The notes below the pieces were generated by a model that saw only the letters and a program-made list of their open reading frames with translations, was not told where the DNA came from and made no database searches. A DNA stretch of 64,000 nucleotides from Otis tarda (lineage: Eukaryota > Chordata > Aves > Otidiformes > Otididae). Positions 1 through 11,757 of the stretch are shown piece after piece. The stretch lies in NCBI GenBank assembly GCA_026413225.1, contig CM048555.1:80607785-80671784 (forward strand), in the 5' to 3' direction. The stretch's first letter is position 1; each line of letters opens with the position of its first letter. Both the position numbers and the translations under genes were made by a program.

Positions 1-588
1 ACAAGATTCATTTTCTCTGGAAACCACAGGCTGAAGAACAGCATAATTAGCTTGCTTACCTTTGGCTGAATCAACTCATTAATTCTTACTGGCCTGAAGG
101 GTTTTCTCTGGGGACACCTATATTTGGCTAGTTGATGTGTTATGAGAAGAAAGAGTTCTTGGCACTTTTTTGAGGAGACAGGGAAAAATCTTGGCAGCAG
201 CTACCTACATTTTTTTTTAAAAAGCTTACTTTTGAGTCCAAGCATAATGGACAGTGACGATAAGAATAATTGTCCAAGCCTGACTTGGAGCCAGGCCCTC
301 AAGGAGGTCACATGCACAGGCCTTACTCACCTCCATTTCCAGGGAGGATGGGGCAATGGGGCAAGGTCTGAGGGCAGAAGGCATCATGTCCCGGGGGCAG
401 GAATGGCCTGGGAGACGTTGAGAGCAGGTCTAAGGCACTAACAGGAAGGTGGGTTTATTGAAGAGCAGGAGAAGCCACCTCATCACTCATTAACAAGAGA
501 CATAACCCAGGGCAAGCCAAGCCTCTTGACTGACCCAAACTCATCATCTGTCACTGAGCCACCACCCAGCTCTACCATCAAACGACCA

Positions 589-1037
589 TGTCATGGTTTA
601 GCCCCACTCAACAGCTAGAACACCACACAATCTCACTCTCCCTCCAGTTAGATAGCAAGGAGTACTGGGAAAGAAAAGAATGCAAAACTCAACGGGTTGA
701 GACAAAACCAGCTTAAGAGAGTAACAGAGCAAAAGAAAACAGAGATGGAAAATGAAAACAGAATATACTTAAGCATGTAACTCACAGTACCATAGCTCAT
801 GGTGGATCCTGACACACAACTCCCTCCCAAGTAGCAGGAAACCTCCCCTCACCATCATCCCCACTTTATATCCTGAGCATGATGTCACATGGGATGGGAC
901 AGCCCTTGAGCCAATTTGGGTAACCTATCCCAGCCATTGGCTAATTGGTAACCTATCCCAGCTGTGTGCCCCAGCCACAGGTGCTACCAGCTCCAGTTCA
1001 GGCGAAAATTAACTTTATCCCAGCCAGAACCAGGACA
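589..1037 (-). mobile_element. Solo LTR, avian ERVL-like endogenous retrovirus
   Basis: The interval begins TGTCATGGTTTAGCCCC and ends CCCAGCCAGAACCAGGACA, matching (from memory) the two ends of a common avian ERVL-type LTR. The transcribed orientation is minus: the block TCAGGATATAAAGTGGGG, with its TATA box, lies mid-element on that strand. TG/CA termini are present. The short repeat ACCAT overlaps both ends (585-589 and 1037-1041) but is not a clean target duplication. No internal region or partner LTR is seen, so it is a fossil left by LTR-LTR recombination. It is shorter than the usual LTR of this family and moderately old. Confidence 0.75.
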
Positions 1038-1532
1038 CCATTAAGACCCTTGGTTGAGCAGCACCATCTTTCCACGATACCTTCAACATGAGTGTGGGAT
1101 ATAGGGGGTGCAGGGGAAGGGGAGTGTGAAAGAACTTTGACCAACCCTCGCTTCCAAGTGTACGAGGTGGCAGGGGGACCCTGCACCTAGGGACACTGTT
1201 GTTGTCTTGGAGGCCACCCTCACCCCTTGTTTAGCTTACGGATGCACCTAGGACTTGCAGATCCTACTCATAGATGCATCGTTTAATCTTCATGCCCACG
1301 ACCCACAACTCTCCTAAAAAAAATTGCGTCGTCTCAAGCCTAGCCCAAATTGAAGCCCTTCCATTTCCTTTTGCAGCAAAAATGAGAAAGAAAAGTAGCC
1401 TAAACATTTTGCTCCTAATACTTGACTTAAAACTTTTTCTTTCTTTGTTTCATGCTGTTGCTCTCTCTCCTCCCCTCCCTGTCTTACAGAAGTGTGACTA
1501 ATCCTCTTCCTTCCCTTGCACTGTTACCTTGA

Positions 1533-1623
1533 AGGTATTTATAGAGTGTGATCATGTTCTCTCCTGTGTCTTTCTTTCAACTCTGGATAAATCAAGCTTC
1601 CTCAGACTTCTCTCGTGTCTTAT
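1533..1623 (-). mobile_element. Old CR1 LINE fragment
   Basis: The run AGGTATTTATAGAGTGTGAT, followed by a pyrimidine-rich CTCTCCTGTG segment and then GGATAAATCAAG, matches the reverse complement of the CR1 segment upstream of the 3' end ('aggtatttatagagagcgatcatgtc'-type). It is diverged, with no terminal repeat left. Confidence 0.5.
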
Positions 1624-3154
1624 CTGATCACGAGGTCGTGCGAACTGCCATGGCAAGCCAGGAAAGGCTTTGCCTGTTGGAGAGGACACTTCAGAGCTGA
1701 TACAGGCTCTGCAAGAAACTTCTGATGGACAGGCTCTGCGGTACGCATGTCCCCAGCCCCTCGCTGGGTCTGCGTCCGCGTGCGCCTGCGTGCTTTAGAA
1801 ACGGGGGGGATTTATCTGTTCCCGACCAAATGAGGCAGCTCTATCGTTTATTTTATATTATCTCATGTCATTGTTAGTGTTCTGCCTTCTGAGCTGGAAG
1901 CAGCACAAAGGAAGACGAATGTAGGGGGTTGAAAGAGATTAAGCTGGAACGCGTTTGTCCGACAACATCTGCAGGCTGTCTGGGAAACGGACGGCGTCTG
2001 GGAGGGGAAGGGGGGGCTCTCGTGCTGTGCCTAGGTTAGTTAATTAAGGAAAGGCAAGGTGCTAGGCCAAATGGCCCAGAACTGCCTCATCTGCACTATT
2101 AAACCCTTTTCCCCTTCAAAATGGAGAAACCACTTGCAAACAAACTGGGAATGGTCCTTGGTTTGTGCTACCTTCTAACCAATACGCAGGAGAGGACTAG
2201 TTGTCTAGGGCCAAAACCACTTCAGGGATTTTAACAGGTTTAACAATCAAATTCTCAGAGGCACCTGGGCACCGTGTGATTTATGAGTGGCCTCTGTGAC
2301 CCCTAGCAAAGCCACCAACTCCAGGTACTTCTGATCATTACTGTGACCGGAGCCATCAGATCTGCGAAACAGTTGGAAATTTCCCATTGAATTTCTTTCT
2401 TTCTCTTTTAACTGTGGGAAAATATGTTCCATGGGAAAATTTGGGGCTTGCAAGTAGAAAAACAAAGTGCTAAATAATGTTTTAGTATTACTTTCTTCAT
2501 ATTTCTTTTTTTTTTTTTTTTAGTTGGGTACATTGAGACGGCAGCTCCTTGACTGCTCCCTCTACCATCAGCTGCTTTCTTGGAGGAGAAGAAATCTTGG
2601 TGGCTTAGGTGGGGTTCACCCTGTTGATCTTAAAGCAAAATCAAGGAAAGGTCTAAAATTGTCACCTTGATTCGCTTCATAGTCCTTGGATCTGATCTTT
2701 AGAAAGGGTAAACGACCCTCTGGACCTGTCAGCCTCTCTCCCCTGATTTCAGCGAAAAGTTCAGAAGACCAGGTGAAAACCAGGTGGGATGAAGCCCATC
2801 TCCTGCAGCCTGCTGGGACCATCCCTGTCGGGTGCACGGGTAGGGGACAAGAGAGAAGCAAGGTCCATTTCTCTTCCTGTGCGGTGTCCCTCCAGCATGA
2901 CCAATTTCTGTTTTCTTGATAAAAGCAGGTAAAACAGAACAGGGACATCTGAGGCTTTAGTCCTTCTTTTTCTTCCCCTGGAATTATCCTCAATAAGCAT
3001 TTTACTTCCCACTCGCTATCTTTTAGGCAATTTTTACCATTCCTGATTTGTCACTGTTGTTCAGAAGCCAAATTGTACCAAAATCCCAGTATTTTTCTGG
3101 GAGAATGAGTTTCTCTTTTCCAGCCTGCCCTTCTATCAGAGGCTTTTATTATTC

Positions 3155-3180
3155 TTTTTTTTTTCTTTTTTTTTTTTTTT
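3155..3180 (+). repeat. T homopolymer run
   Basis: T10, C, T15. It is in GFRA4 intron 1, where it reads as poly(A) on the sense strand. Confidence 0.9.
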
Positions 3181-4416
3181 GTGCCCCACGGCTGCTCCCG
3201 TCGCTGCGGCACGACGCTGACTTCAGCCCCTTCTTTTTAGCAGTGCACATCACTAATCCCAGCGTAAAGCAACGTCACCGATCCCCGTGTAGGGGATACG
3301 GGAAGATTTTCAGAGCAGATAAGTCAGCTACCGCACTTAAACTCCGTTCCTGCCCGAGTACCAAAACAAGAGCTCAGCATGTTGTGTGCACAGCAGGTGC
3401 TGCTAAAATTCACGTTATTCCTGATACGCTGATAAGAAATTTTGATCCCAGCTTGCAGCTAGCTGCTTCACACGAGCGCAAATATCCCAGGTCGAAAGCT
3501 GCACTGTCACCTGCTCCTGCCTCACAATAATTCCCCTGTGCCAAAAATATCCTTATTTTACAGCACGATGCAACGAGTTTCTGTCATTTTCCAAAGCCTG
3601 AGAGACATACAGAAACAGATGCCGTAATTCCTCATCCCGTGAGACAGCATTTCACCCGCAGATTCGGCAATTTACGGGGAGTTTCGCTGATTTCTTTTTG
3701 TTATTTGGGGTTTTTTGTTCCTTTGTTCGTTAGTTTGGTTTTTGCTCCAGCACTTATAATGAAAATTAATATTTATTGGTAATGCAATAGCGTGTAACAA
3801 ACTCAACAGGAGATCTGGACCCCCTTCGAGTTGGGTACTTAATTACTAGCAGGCTTTCCAGCACACATTAAGGATTGGCCTGGCCGGGTCTGTAGGGAGG
3901 AAGAACGAAGCAATATCAGGAGAGTGAGATAAATTTCCTCACATTAGTCCCAGGAGGGTGGTGACTCTGATCTGCTTTACCCAGCACGTATGCCTCCACG
4001 CTCCACGCTGATGGATGGGTCTCAGAGCTGTCACTTCACACGCGTTTTGCCTGCAGAGACTCACACCACCTCTCACAGAGGGAATCCAACCCTTAAGGCT
4101 TCCCCAGCTCCAGAATGGCTCTCAGACCTTTCTAACCCTACGCTTTCCTCCTCTCAGCTCCTGGGTTCCTTACTAAGGTTCATCTGCATCTTCTGTCCAA
4201 CCTCTCAGGAGCCCCTTCTCCTCCGCTTCCCACCTCCAGACCTGAATCAGCTCAGGACCTTCTCCAGCGTTCCCTTCCCACACCTTCTGCTCCTGATGGA
4301 GAAGTCTCGTGTTGCAAGTCTAATGCAATTCCTGATCTTTTTCCCTGAAACAGCAGGAGAGCTCCACAAGCCTGGATCCTAGAGGAGTTTGCTCACCTGG
4401 ATCTCAGGAGTTTCTT

Positions 4417-4480
4417 TAATTTTTCCTTAATTTTCTTTTAATTTTCCTTGATTTTCTTTTTTTCCCCTTAATTTTCCCTG
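4417..4480 (+). repeat. Low-complexity TTAATTTTC repeats
   Basis: Imperfect reiterations of TTAATTTTCC and TTGATTTTC with T-runs. It lies in GFRA4 intron 1. Confidence 0.75.
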
Positions 4481-4830
4481 CAATTCGCATCCTAAATCAT
4501 CACAGAAAGGAGTTGAGCTTTCCAGCCAAATAGGGAAAAGAAGGACATTCCTCCTCCCTCTGCCTCCTTCCAGCTTCTTGCAAGGTGGAGAAAAACTCCT
4601 TCACGTTGAATTTATTTACAGGCTGCGAGCATCGTGACCCCCTGAGCGCTTTTTCCCACACGGGAAGGAAAGCTTAGCTGAGACGACTCTGCCCGTGCCC
4701 TCTCTCCAAAAGATGATGCGGCTGTGATGGGCAGAGCAAGGCGTGCAGTTTGTCTCTCAAGCATCCTTGCTGGGTTGTGTTCTTTTAGCAAAAGGAAGGA
4801 GCAAAACAAACAGATTGGAAGGGACGGGGG

Positions 4831-4852
4831 AAAAAAAAAAAAAAAAAAAAAA
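4831..4852 (+). repeat. A homopolymer run, 22 nt
   Basis: Uninterrupted A22 after GGGACGGGGG. No recognisable retroposed body precedes it. Confidence 0.9.
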
Positions 4853-6920
4853 GACCTACCGTGAAATTGCTATAACTCGTGTCGAATCCGGGGCGTAAAT
4901 CAACCAACCCTTGCGAGGAGGAGTGTAATTCCTCACCGCGCAGAGGAAACACTTAAGCAAACTCAGCCTTGTCTGGGGCTTTACACAAACAGGTCAAACG
5001 GCTTTGATTCATTCCAAGTCCTGTCTAATAATTCAGCACGCCGGTTTGCTCTCCTCTCCATGAGGAGACGGCAAACACATCGTCCCAACCCGCGGCTTTT
5101 CTTACGGAAGATTCGGTGCGCACGGATTTATGTCACCCCGTGCCTTGTGACAACTTTTTAAGGTGCCTTCTGCTGCACGTAGCCATCATCAAAGGCAAAC
5201 ACAGACAGCAACCAAGGAAAAACCCGCCGTGCTACGGGAGACATCTGCTACCTATTTCCAGATTGCAGGTAACCGAGTCGGCTGTAGAATATCTGAGATG
5301 TTCCTGCGAAGGCTGTCACAGGGTGATGAGTTTTTCTTCACATGCATGAAAGTTAAAACCTCAGAAAAAAATACCTAGCCTGTTATTAAGGCTTGTTTAT
5401 CCAAAGTCACAGAGACAGGTAGCTCTGAGAAGAAATGAGTTTCCTTCTTGCTTTTCTCTCCTGGGCAAGTCTCTTAGGTTGGCTGCAAGTGAAACGACTG
5501 CATCTACGGCCAACGCGTGGGGACCCAGTTTGTGGGTCCTGGACACAGAGTGATGGGATGTGCAATGAGCAGAAAGAAAAGGCGAGTTATAATAATGATG
5601 GAGCTGGTAATTATGGAGGGTTCAGTAGAGGCAGCAGGAGTGGAAAAAAAAAAAAAAGAAAAGCAAAGTATTCAATGAAGGCTGCCACGGTGAAAGAAAA
5701 TGAATTGAGAAATTCAAAACCCATTAGGATTGATTTGACTGTTTGTGTAAAACTCTCACAGACAGGACCACGTGAACCCTGTACGAGCGGCGACCCAGAC
5801 ACCAGGTTTGCTCCACAAAATTCCCAGCCATCACCCAAGCCATCCCTTCCCATGAGGCTGCAGTTGCCCTGTGCTTCCTCAGCTCTGATTAATCGAGGAC
5901 GATGGGAATTCCCAGGTGGCTGCCGCAGAGGCACCAGCCAGCCCCGTTTGATGCAAAGCCTGATTATTTTGTAGAGATTGTGTTCAAGTCGCCCTCCCTG
6001 AAGCCACTCTGGAGCTCTCACAAGACCTGTTCCGCGCATTTGCTGGGTCCAGTTCAACCCCAAGCCTCCAGAGACCTCAAACCACGCAGGCAGGAACTCC
6101 CAACAGCGCTTCCGTTGCTGCCTACCTGAAGAGCCCAGCTCTTTCAACAAACATCCCCTCTTCTGGTGAGTTGTGCAGCCGTTAGCGGCTGAACTCCCCC
6201 AAGGCGGAAGCGACCTTCAACACGTGCACGCAACGCCTCCCGCGCGGCACTCAGCGGCACGGGCTGCTTGCCATTAAAGACCTGCAGCTCAGAGAGAAAC
6301 ATTATCGTTGAGTCTTGACTCGAATTATGTGTACGAGGAACAGGAAGAGGGGAGGAAAGCAAAACCCAGCAGTTTCTCGGGTCTTAACTCATAGTCCTTT
6401 AGCATCTGGACCTGTTTAAAATCCCATCACAAAGTGGATGGCCACCCCCTTGGGGGCAAAAAATAGATGGTGATGTATGAAAGATGAGCAATTTGATCCT
6501 GCTTTGGGAAGAATCACCAGAAAACCTGTCCCATTCCTTTCTCCTCAATAAAATGGACCCGTGAACGTGAAACCAGCTGCCTGCTGTCAAAACGACTCCC
6601 CCGTCCCACATGTCAGCGGCAGCGTGGTGAGCGCTGCTAGTAACTCTGTCAAAGCGCTCGGTAAGAGCAGGTATCGCGGACAGGGTTTTCCAGTTGGATT
6701 CAATAAATCAAAACCGCAGCACAACTATTTTTACTGCATCTTTCATGCAAACTGCTTCCCAGATGGCTTTGGACAGAAAGAGGAACGTGTGTGCTGAGGA
6801 GCTGCCTGTGGATGAAGAAGAGGGATTTGCATGAAGCGGGGGGAGAAGAGATGAGACTCAGGAGTGACAGGACATGACCAACGTACTTTTGAGCTGGGGG
6901 ATGTAGATCTAGTCCAATGA

Positions 6921-7005
6921 GACACAGGGAAACACTTTTTCCCCGTGAAGACATTCAAGCAGTGGACCAGGGGCCCAGAGAGGTTCATTCAGTCTCCATC
7001 TCGAG
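6921..7005 (+). mobile_element. Diverged CR1 LINE fragment
   Basis: It contains the CR1 ORF2 C-terminal DNA pattern 'aaacactttttcccc', 'cattcaagcagtgga', 'gcccagagaggtt', 'agtctccatctcgagg', equivalent to the usual 'acaggttgcccagagaggt...gagtctccatcc'. The copy is short, without a 3' terminus. Confidence 0.5.
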
Positions 7006-7587
7006 GGGTCGTTCATTCCTTCAACCCACCTGCCCCGGGCAGATAAATCCCAGTCCCTCCAACAGCTCCAGTTAGATGGACCAGCGAGCGCAAGAGATGA
7101 CGAGGCTCTGAGGACACATCGGAAGTCTGGCCAGGCCCTGCACCTTGCACGGCTGCCATTCCCAGCGGCAGGGAAGGACGCCCACAGCAGATCTGTACCT
7201 GGACTTCTTACCAGCTCGGGTCCTCTAAGATGCAGGGAGATGCATGGAAATATTTATGAAGAGAACAAGCTTTCCTAACACCTACCAAGCGCACTGCAAC
7301 TCAGCAGCAGCCAGCTGTGGCATCACTTCTTATTAGACCAAAATCTATGCGACCTTAGAAGGCACCTGTCCTCCCTGTGGCAGTCCCAGGATCTCCTTAC
7401 CCAGGAAGAATAGTGGCTTCCCTTTCTGGAAATCCTTCCTGCTTTCCATACAACAGTCCTGAGTCCTTGTCCTCCATCACCTTGATAGCCACAACCCCCT
7501 CCTGTACACACCTGGACACAGTCACACCAAACTTGATTTTCCTCCTTGTCCATCTCCAAGACCAAAAGCCCATCCATGGCTCTACTT

Positions 7588-7890
7588 CATAGAATCATAG
7601 AATCTTTAAAGTTGGAAGAGACCTCCAAGATCATAAAGTCCAACCGTCAACCCAACACCACCATGTCTACTAAACCATGGCCTGAAGTGCCATGTCTACG
7701 CATTCTTTGAACACCTCCAGGGATGGTGACTCCACCACTTCCCTGGGCAGCATGTTCCAGTGCCTGATCTCTCTGTCAGTAAAGAAGTGTTTCCTAATAT
7801 CCAGCTTAAACCTCCCCTGCCACAACTTGCGGCCATTTCCTCTCGTCCTATCACCAGTTACTTGGAAGAAGAGACCAACACCCGTCCACC
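7588..7890 (-). mobile_element. CR1 LINE, 5'-truncated
   Basis: The plus strand starts CATAGAATCATAGAATC, the reverse complement of the CR1 3' terminal repeat, then reads GTTGGAAGAGACCTCCAAGA and onward through the ORF2 C-terminus. The minus-strand frame reads [16 protein letters not shown] and [15 protein letters not shown], close to the CR1 ORF2 end. Typical short, dead avian copy inside GFRA4 intron 1. The left (5') limit near 7890 is approximate. Confidence 0.92.
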
Positions 7891-8524
7891 TCATCGAACT
7901 CATTCTCTCAACCCCGATTTTCCACTCTGATCTCACCAGCCCCAGTAGGCCCATATTTGAACCTTTAAAGCTGTGATGGCCAAAAGAGATGAAGACAGTC
8001 TACGTGGGGTGGTGGAAATGTCTTCCCAGACTTCCACAGCTGCCACCGCCAGTCCGTTCAGGCTTGAAGTCCACTGCCAGGAGGTGTTACCAGAGGGAGT
8101 TTTGACAGATGCGTTTGAAAAAAGGGAAATGTACCGAACTGAAGATTGACAGGAACAAGCTTTTCATAGTTTTATTCCTTTTTTTTTTTTTTCAGTGAAA
8201 TGTGTCCTTCTAAAAATTGTTTTAGCAGGAGAACTTGCTTTGAATTTGTTCTCTTCCAATTTTAGGTAGAGAAGAAAGAGGTCATTTTATTTTTTTTTTG
8301 TTAAGGAAGCAAAAGGAATATAAAGTTCACTGGAGGGAAAAAGAAATCGTGGATATCTTGGTAGCAGAGTATTTTTATAAAAGGTAGCAAACTTTAGTGA
8401 CATTAAAAGTCATGTTTAAAAATGACCAAGTGGAAAGTCATAAAAATGAACAAGTCTTGTGTGAAAATGATGAAGGGGATTTCAGGCACAATAGAAGTCA
8501 TCTGTGAAAATTGCCAGGAGAGCA

Positions 8525-8640
8525 GAGAAGATATTTCTGCCTCTGAAAGCAAAATAAAATGCTATTCATAGTAATTAATACTAATTATTAGACTTAACTA
8601 TTACGAATTTTTACCCAGCAGTAATTACTGTTTAAGGCTC
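8525..8640. promoter_or_regulatory. Candidate enhancer: homeodomain-site cluster in GFRA4 intron 1
   Basis: An AT-rich block with TAATTA or TAATTAC-type cores (GTAATTAATACTAATTATTAG, then CAGTAATTACTG, which is a palindrome). Density of homeodomain core sites is higher than in flanking sequence. Conservation cannot be tested here. Confidence 0.3.
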
Positions 8641-10197
8641 CAGAGCTCTGGCAAAAATACTTTCTGGGTGTGGTGAGATCTTTGCGGAGGAATTTCCACA
8701 GCGTCTGAGGGAGAAGTTTTATTTCTCCTCCACACCAATACCAAGAGACATAAATATCGCGTTCTTACTGATGCAAATAACGGATTGCTCCTGTCAGAAC
8801 TGACAAAGGCACTAATTTAAGGAGCGTTTTCCTCTCCCGTGCACACAGACGCATTTTTGAAAGAGATTTTTGCTCTCCCCCCTGGGATCTGCGTTCCCAA
8901 ACCGGGTGAAAATCCGCCTGACGATCTCTTGTGTTTGATTGCATCTGTGAAGAGCCGGTGGGAAACATATGCCAGAAATTATGCTAACGACTAAGCGCAG
9001 TCAAACTTGCCAGGTAAATGTGGCAGTTGTCTGCAGAAGACAGCCCAGATGCCATTTTTTGGGATCCTGCCCTCCATCGCAATGGTCCAGACATGACTCT
9101 TGGTCCCACGGGTACTTCACAGCAAACTCCTACTTTCAGCTCCAGCCCAAATTTCCATTCTTGTTCTTTAATTATTATTTTCCTAGCGCGGGGACTGACG
9201 TGCCCCCTGAAAGCTGCACAAGGGATGGGCGATACTTTGGGGGCTGGTTACAGGTGTAACCCAGTGTCCTTGTAAAATTAATTGCATTCTTCATATTTAA
9301 TTGTGTTGGTGCTTTCTCGAGCATTGAATTTCCATAAAGGGATTTCTAGCCGATGCCACGGGTGCAAGCAAATACAAAGGGACACTGAGGCAGCAAAGAA
9401 CTTCCCCAAAGCCCTGTCCTCAGCTGTGTGCTCCTGTTCTGTCCTTGCCTCTGGCACTGGTATTCATGTGGCTGGTGGTGGGACAAAGCGGGGAGCTGAT
9501 CTGGCTGAAAAAAAATGGTTGAGGGGAAAAAAAAATAAATTGTGTTCTGCTATATCAGTCACCTTGTTTGGGTCACGCTGCGTGCCTGTGGCACCAGGGA
9601 ACTGGGTGTGAAGCGACAACAGGAGATCTCCATCCGGGCTGGATGACGGTGACGCTGCCTAATCCCACCTCAGAAAGCCATCATTTCTCCAAGCCTTGCC
9701 TCCTCCACCCAGGATCATCCCAAAAATGGCAGAGGACACACACACGCGAAAAGCAAGGCGCTCACACTGCAGCCCGCGTGGTTTGCGGCCAGCGTGGATG
9801 AAGCTGGGAATTGCAACCGCAGACGCCGCCGTCTCCAGCCCAGCACCCCTGATTGCCCACAAGGGATCTCCCCAGGCACCTCTAAACGAGGAGCCCTCGT
9901 CTATCCGTGACACAAACACCTAGAAAATATCTGGAGAGCAGGCTGAGGGCATTGGATGGCATCTGCTGGGATGGCAATGAGCCTGCCGGGGTCAAACGCC
10001 ACTTCAGAGATGAAAAGGTCCTTCTGGAGACCCCGAGACTGGAAGGCCAGAAGGTGAATTCTGGCTGATGGCTTTGCTCTGGGTTGGGCCAGAGGCGACG
10101 AGCGTACCCTTAACACCTGCCCGCTATTCCCAGTTGCATTGCTGACGACGGAGAGCCGGCCATTTGCTCTTTTCTTTAGGTCTACTTTCTCTAGAGC

Positions 10198-10257
10198 CAA
10201 TCAATCAGTCCACCACCAGGCAGTCAATCAGGCAGTCAATCAGTGAGTCAGTCAATC
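10198..10257 (+). repeat. Degenerate short tandem repeat (CAATCAGT-like)
   Basis: Overlapping AATCAGT, CAGTCAAT and CAGTGAGT units, with two adjacent exact 12-mers GGCAGTCAATCA at 10219-10230 and 10231-10242. It lies in GFRA4 intron 1. Confidence 0.8.
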
Positions 10258-11139
10258 CGAACCGCTTGGATAAACAGATCCTGCAGGGACCTGGGCTCCC
10301 ACCCAGAGGCCCCGTGAGCCTCGCAAGGAAAAATCTCCAGCTCCCAGGGCAGCTGAGACCTTCCCCAGCCCAGGGCACAAGTCCAGCCCTTGCGAGGCAG
10401 CAGCCATCCCAACCTGGGGCATATCCAGACCCCGGTGCTCCTCCAAACCCCTGGAGCAAAGCACTCCTTGGCTGGAGATGGCCCCTCTTGAGGGGTCAAA
10501 ATCCCCCCTCTCACAACCCTTTGGGAGTCGGAAGGGTTGCTGCTGCTGACATCTAGTGACAGGGAGAGCCGGCAAGAGGAGTTACCTGGACAAAACCTTC
10601 CCCACCGAGGGAAAAACCTACTCGGAGGGTCTTCCCTGGGAGGTGGGCTCGCAGCAGAGATGCTCGGGGCGCGGAGGAGGCAGTGCCGGGTTGGGATGTC
10701 CCAACCGCTTACATACATCCCAAGATCTTTTCCTCCCGAAGAGGACCGGCGCATCCTGTAGCCTTCTGGGCTGTTTCAGCACTGACTTAATCATGGGTTT
10801 GCTGTCTCAAAGCACATGGAAAGGGGAAAAAAAAAATTTAAAAATCCTAAGGGGAGCTGGCGGGCTGGCATCCAGGCAAAGGCAGGGAGCGAGGCGGCTC
10901 CCAGCCGTGTTTGCCCGCTGCCCGGTGCTGCTAGCCCACCCGGGCTGCTTCCCAGGGACTCGGGAGAGCCCGCTCCGAGCTGAGGAGGAGGAGGATGCGA
11001 GGGGGATATGCTGGCAGCACGGGTGCTGCAGATGACATCCCCAAGGATATGGGCAGCATCCTACGGGGAACAGCATCTCCTGACCGCGACAGTGGACGAG
11101 GGGCTCCCGGAGGCATGGGGTCCCTTAGCCCCCCGTGCC

Positions 11140-11159
11140 AAAAAAAAAAAAAAAAAAAA
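11140..11159 (+). repeat. A homopolymer run, 20 nt
   Basis: A20 about 560 bp inside intron 1 from the GFRA4 donor; poly(T) on the sense strand. It creates several spurious Lys-rich or Phe-rich frames. Confidence 0.9.
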
Positions 11160-11717
11160 GAAGCCTGGAGGACAGCTTCATTTTGGGGAGGGGTGAGAGG
11201 AAATCTGCAGAGGGAAGCCCCGCACACAACACGCGGGCTGGGGTCAGGACGCTGCAGCGGAGCCGGGGGCTGCCAGTCCGCGCCCACCGACCCCAAAATC
11301 CAGACATTTTCCCGTTTCACCATCACCGTGGGGCTGCAAAAATCTGCCTCATCTCCTCACCCTTCCCAAACACCACCCCGCCCCCCCTACTCCTCAGACA
11401 CATCCCTCCGAGCTCCTCTTCTCCAGCAAGAAGTGCTTTAATTTAGGGGAGATTTAGCCGTTTCCGCGGGCAATGGGACCATCCCGAGTGGCAGCAGGAG
11501 AAGATCCCATTCCAGTGGAGAGGAGACAGCAGAAAGCCGGGTGATGCCACCCCAGGGCTTTGCCACTGCTCCTGGGATGCTGAGGTGGGGGGGACCTCGC
11601 GTGCCCGGGGGTGGCCGAAATGCCCCCACGAGTGAACCCCAGTAGAAAGTTGTCGTGTGTGAGTGCGTGCGTGTCCCCCCACCCTTCCTCCCACCTCTCC
11701 CCCCCCGCCTTACTCAC

Positions 11718-11757
11718 CCAGCAGGACCAGCGTGCAGAAGTAGAGGATGCCCCTCAT
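11718..11757 (-). CDS. GFRA4: GFRA4 first coding exon (start of signal peptide), partial gene
   Basis: Seen: on the minus strand an ATG at 11757 (A at -3, G at -1) opens 13 codons, MRGILYFCTLVLL, plus the first G of a split codon. The donor GTGAGTA (11717-11711) follows directly. A charged start and hydrophobic run fit a signal peptide. From memory, chicken GFRA4 begins MRGILYFCTLILLEG. The window differs at one residue (V for I), and G|AG across a phase-1 junction would supply the next residue, E. Known: GFRA4 is a GPI-anchored, cysteine-rich receptor for GDNF-family ligands, mainly persephin, and signals through RET at the neuronal and endocrine cell surface. The exon sits in a CpG island, as expected for a 5' end. 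No second exon with the CKRGMKKEK-type GFRA signature is present at lower coordinates, so the gene leaves the window on the left. Another secreted or membrane protein with a similar signal exon is the alternative. Confidence 0.72.

Larger units (their letters stand above)
1..11717 (-). other. GFRA4: GFRA4 intron 1 (partial), non-coding
   Basis: This interval runs from the exon 1 donor (GTGAGTA, 11717-11711) to the left window edge. I looked on the minus strand for the cysteine-rich GFRA domain and for the coding signature of the conserved KRGMKKEK segment and found neither, so intron 1 should exceed 11.7 kb. It contains one solo LTR, three CR1 fragments, short simple repeats and homopolymer runs. 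The part nearest the exon (about 9.6-11.7 kb) is GC-richer with scattered CpGs, like a CpG-island shore. The intron reading depends on the GFRA4 exon call. Confidence 0.6.

Noticed and set aside
3048-3530. 160-codon plus-strand frame
   Set aside because: It crosses a T-rich run giving poly-Phe, and has no domain or plausible splice context.
5435-5974. 179-codon plus-strand frame with a signal-peptide-like start, and a 179-codon minus frame overlapping it (5611-6150)
   Set aside because: Two equally long opposed frames, a Lys-run from a homopolymer and no recognisable domain. Most likely chance in GC-moderate intronic DNA.
10248-10754. 168-codon minus frame plus several overlapping frames near 10.2-11.0 kb
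   Set aside because: GC-rich sequence lengthens frames on both strands. There is no cysteine pattern of a GFRA exon.
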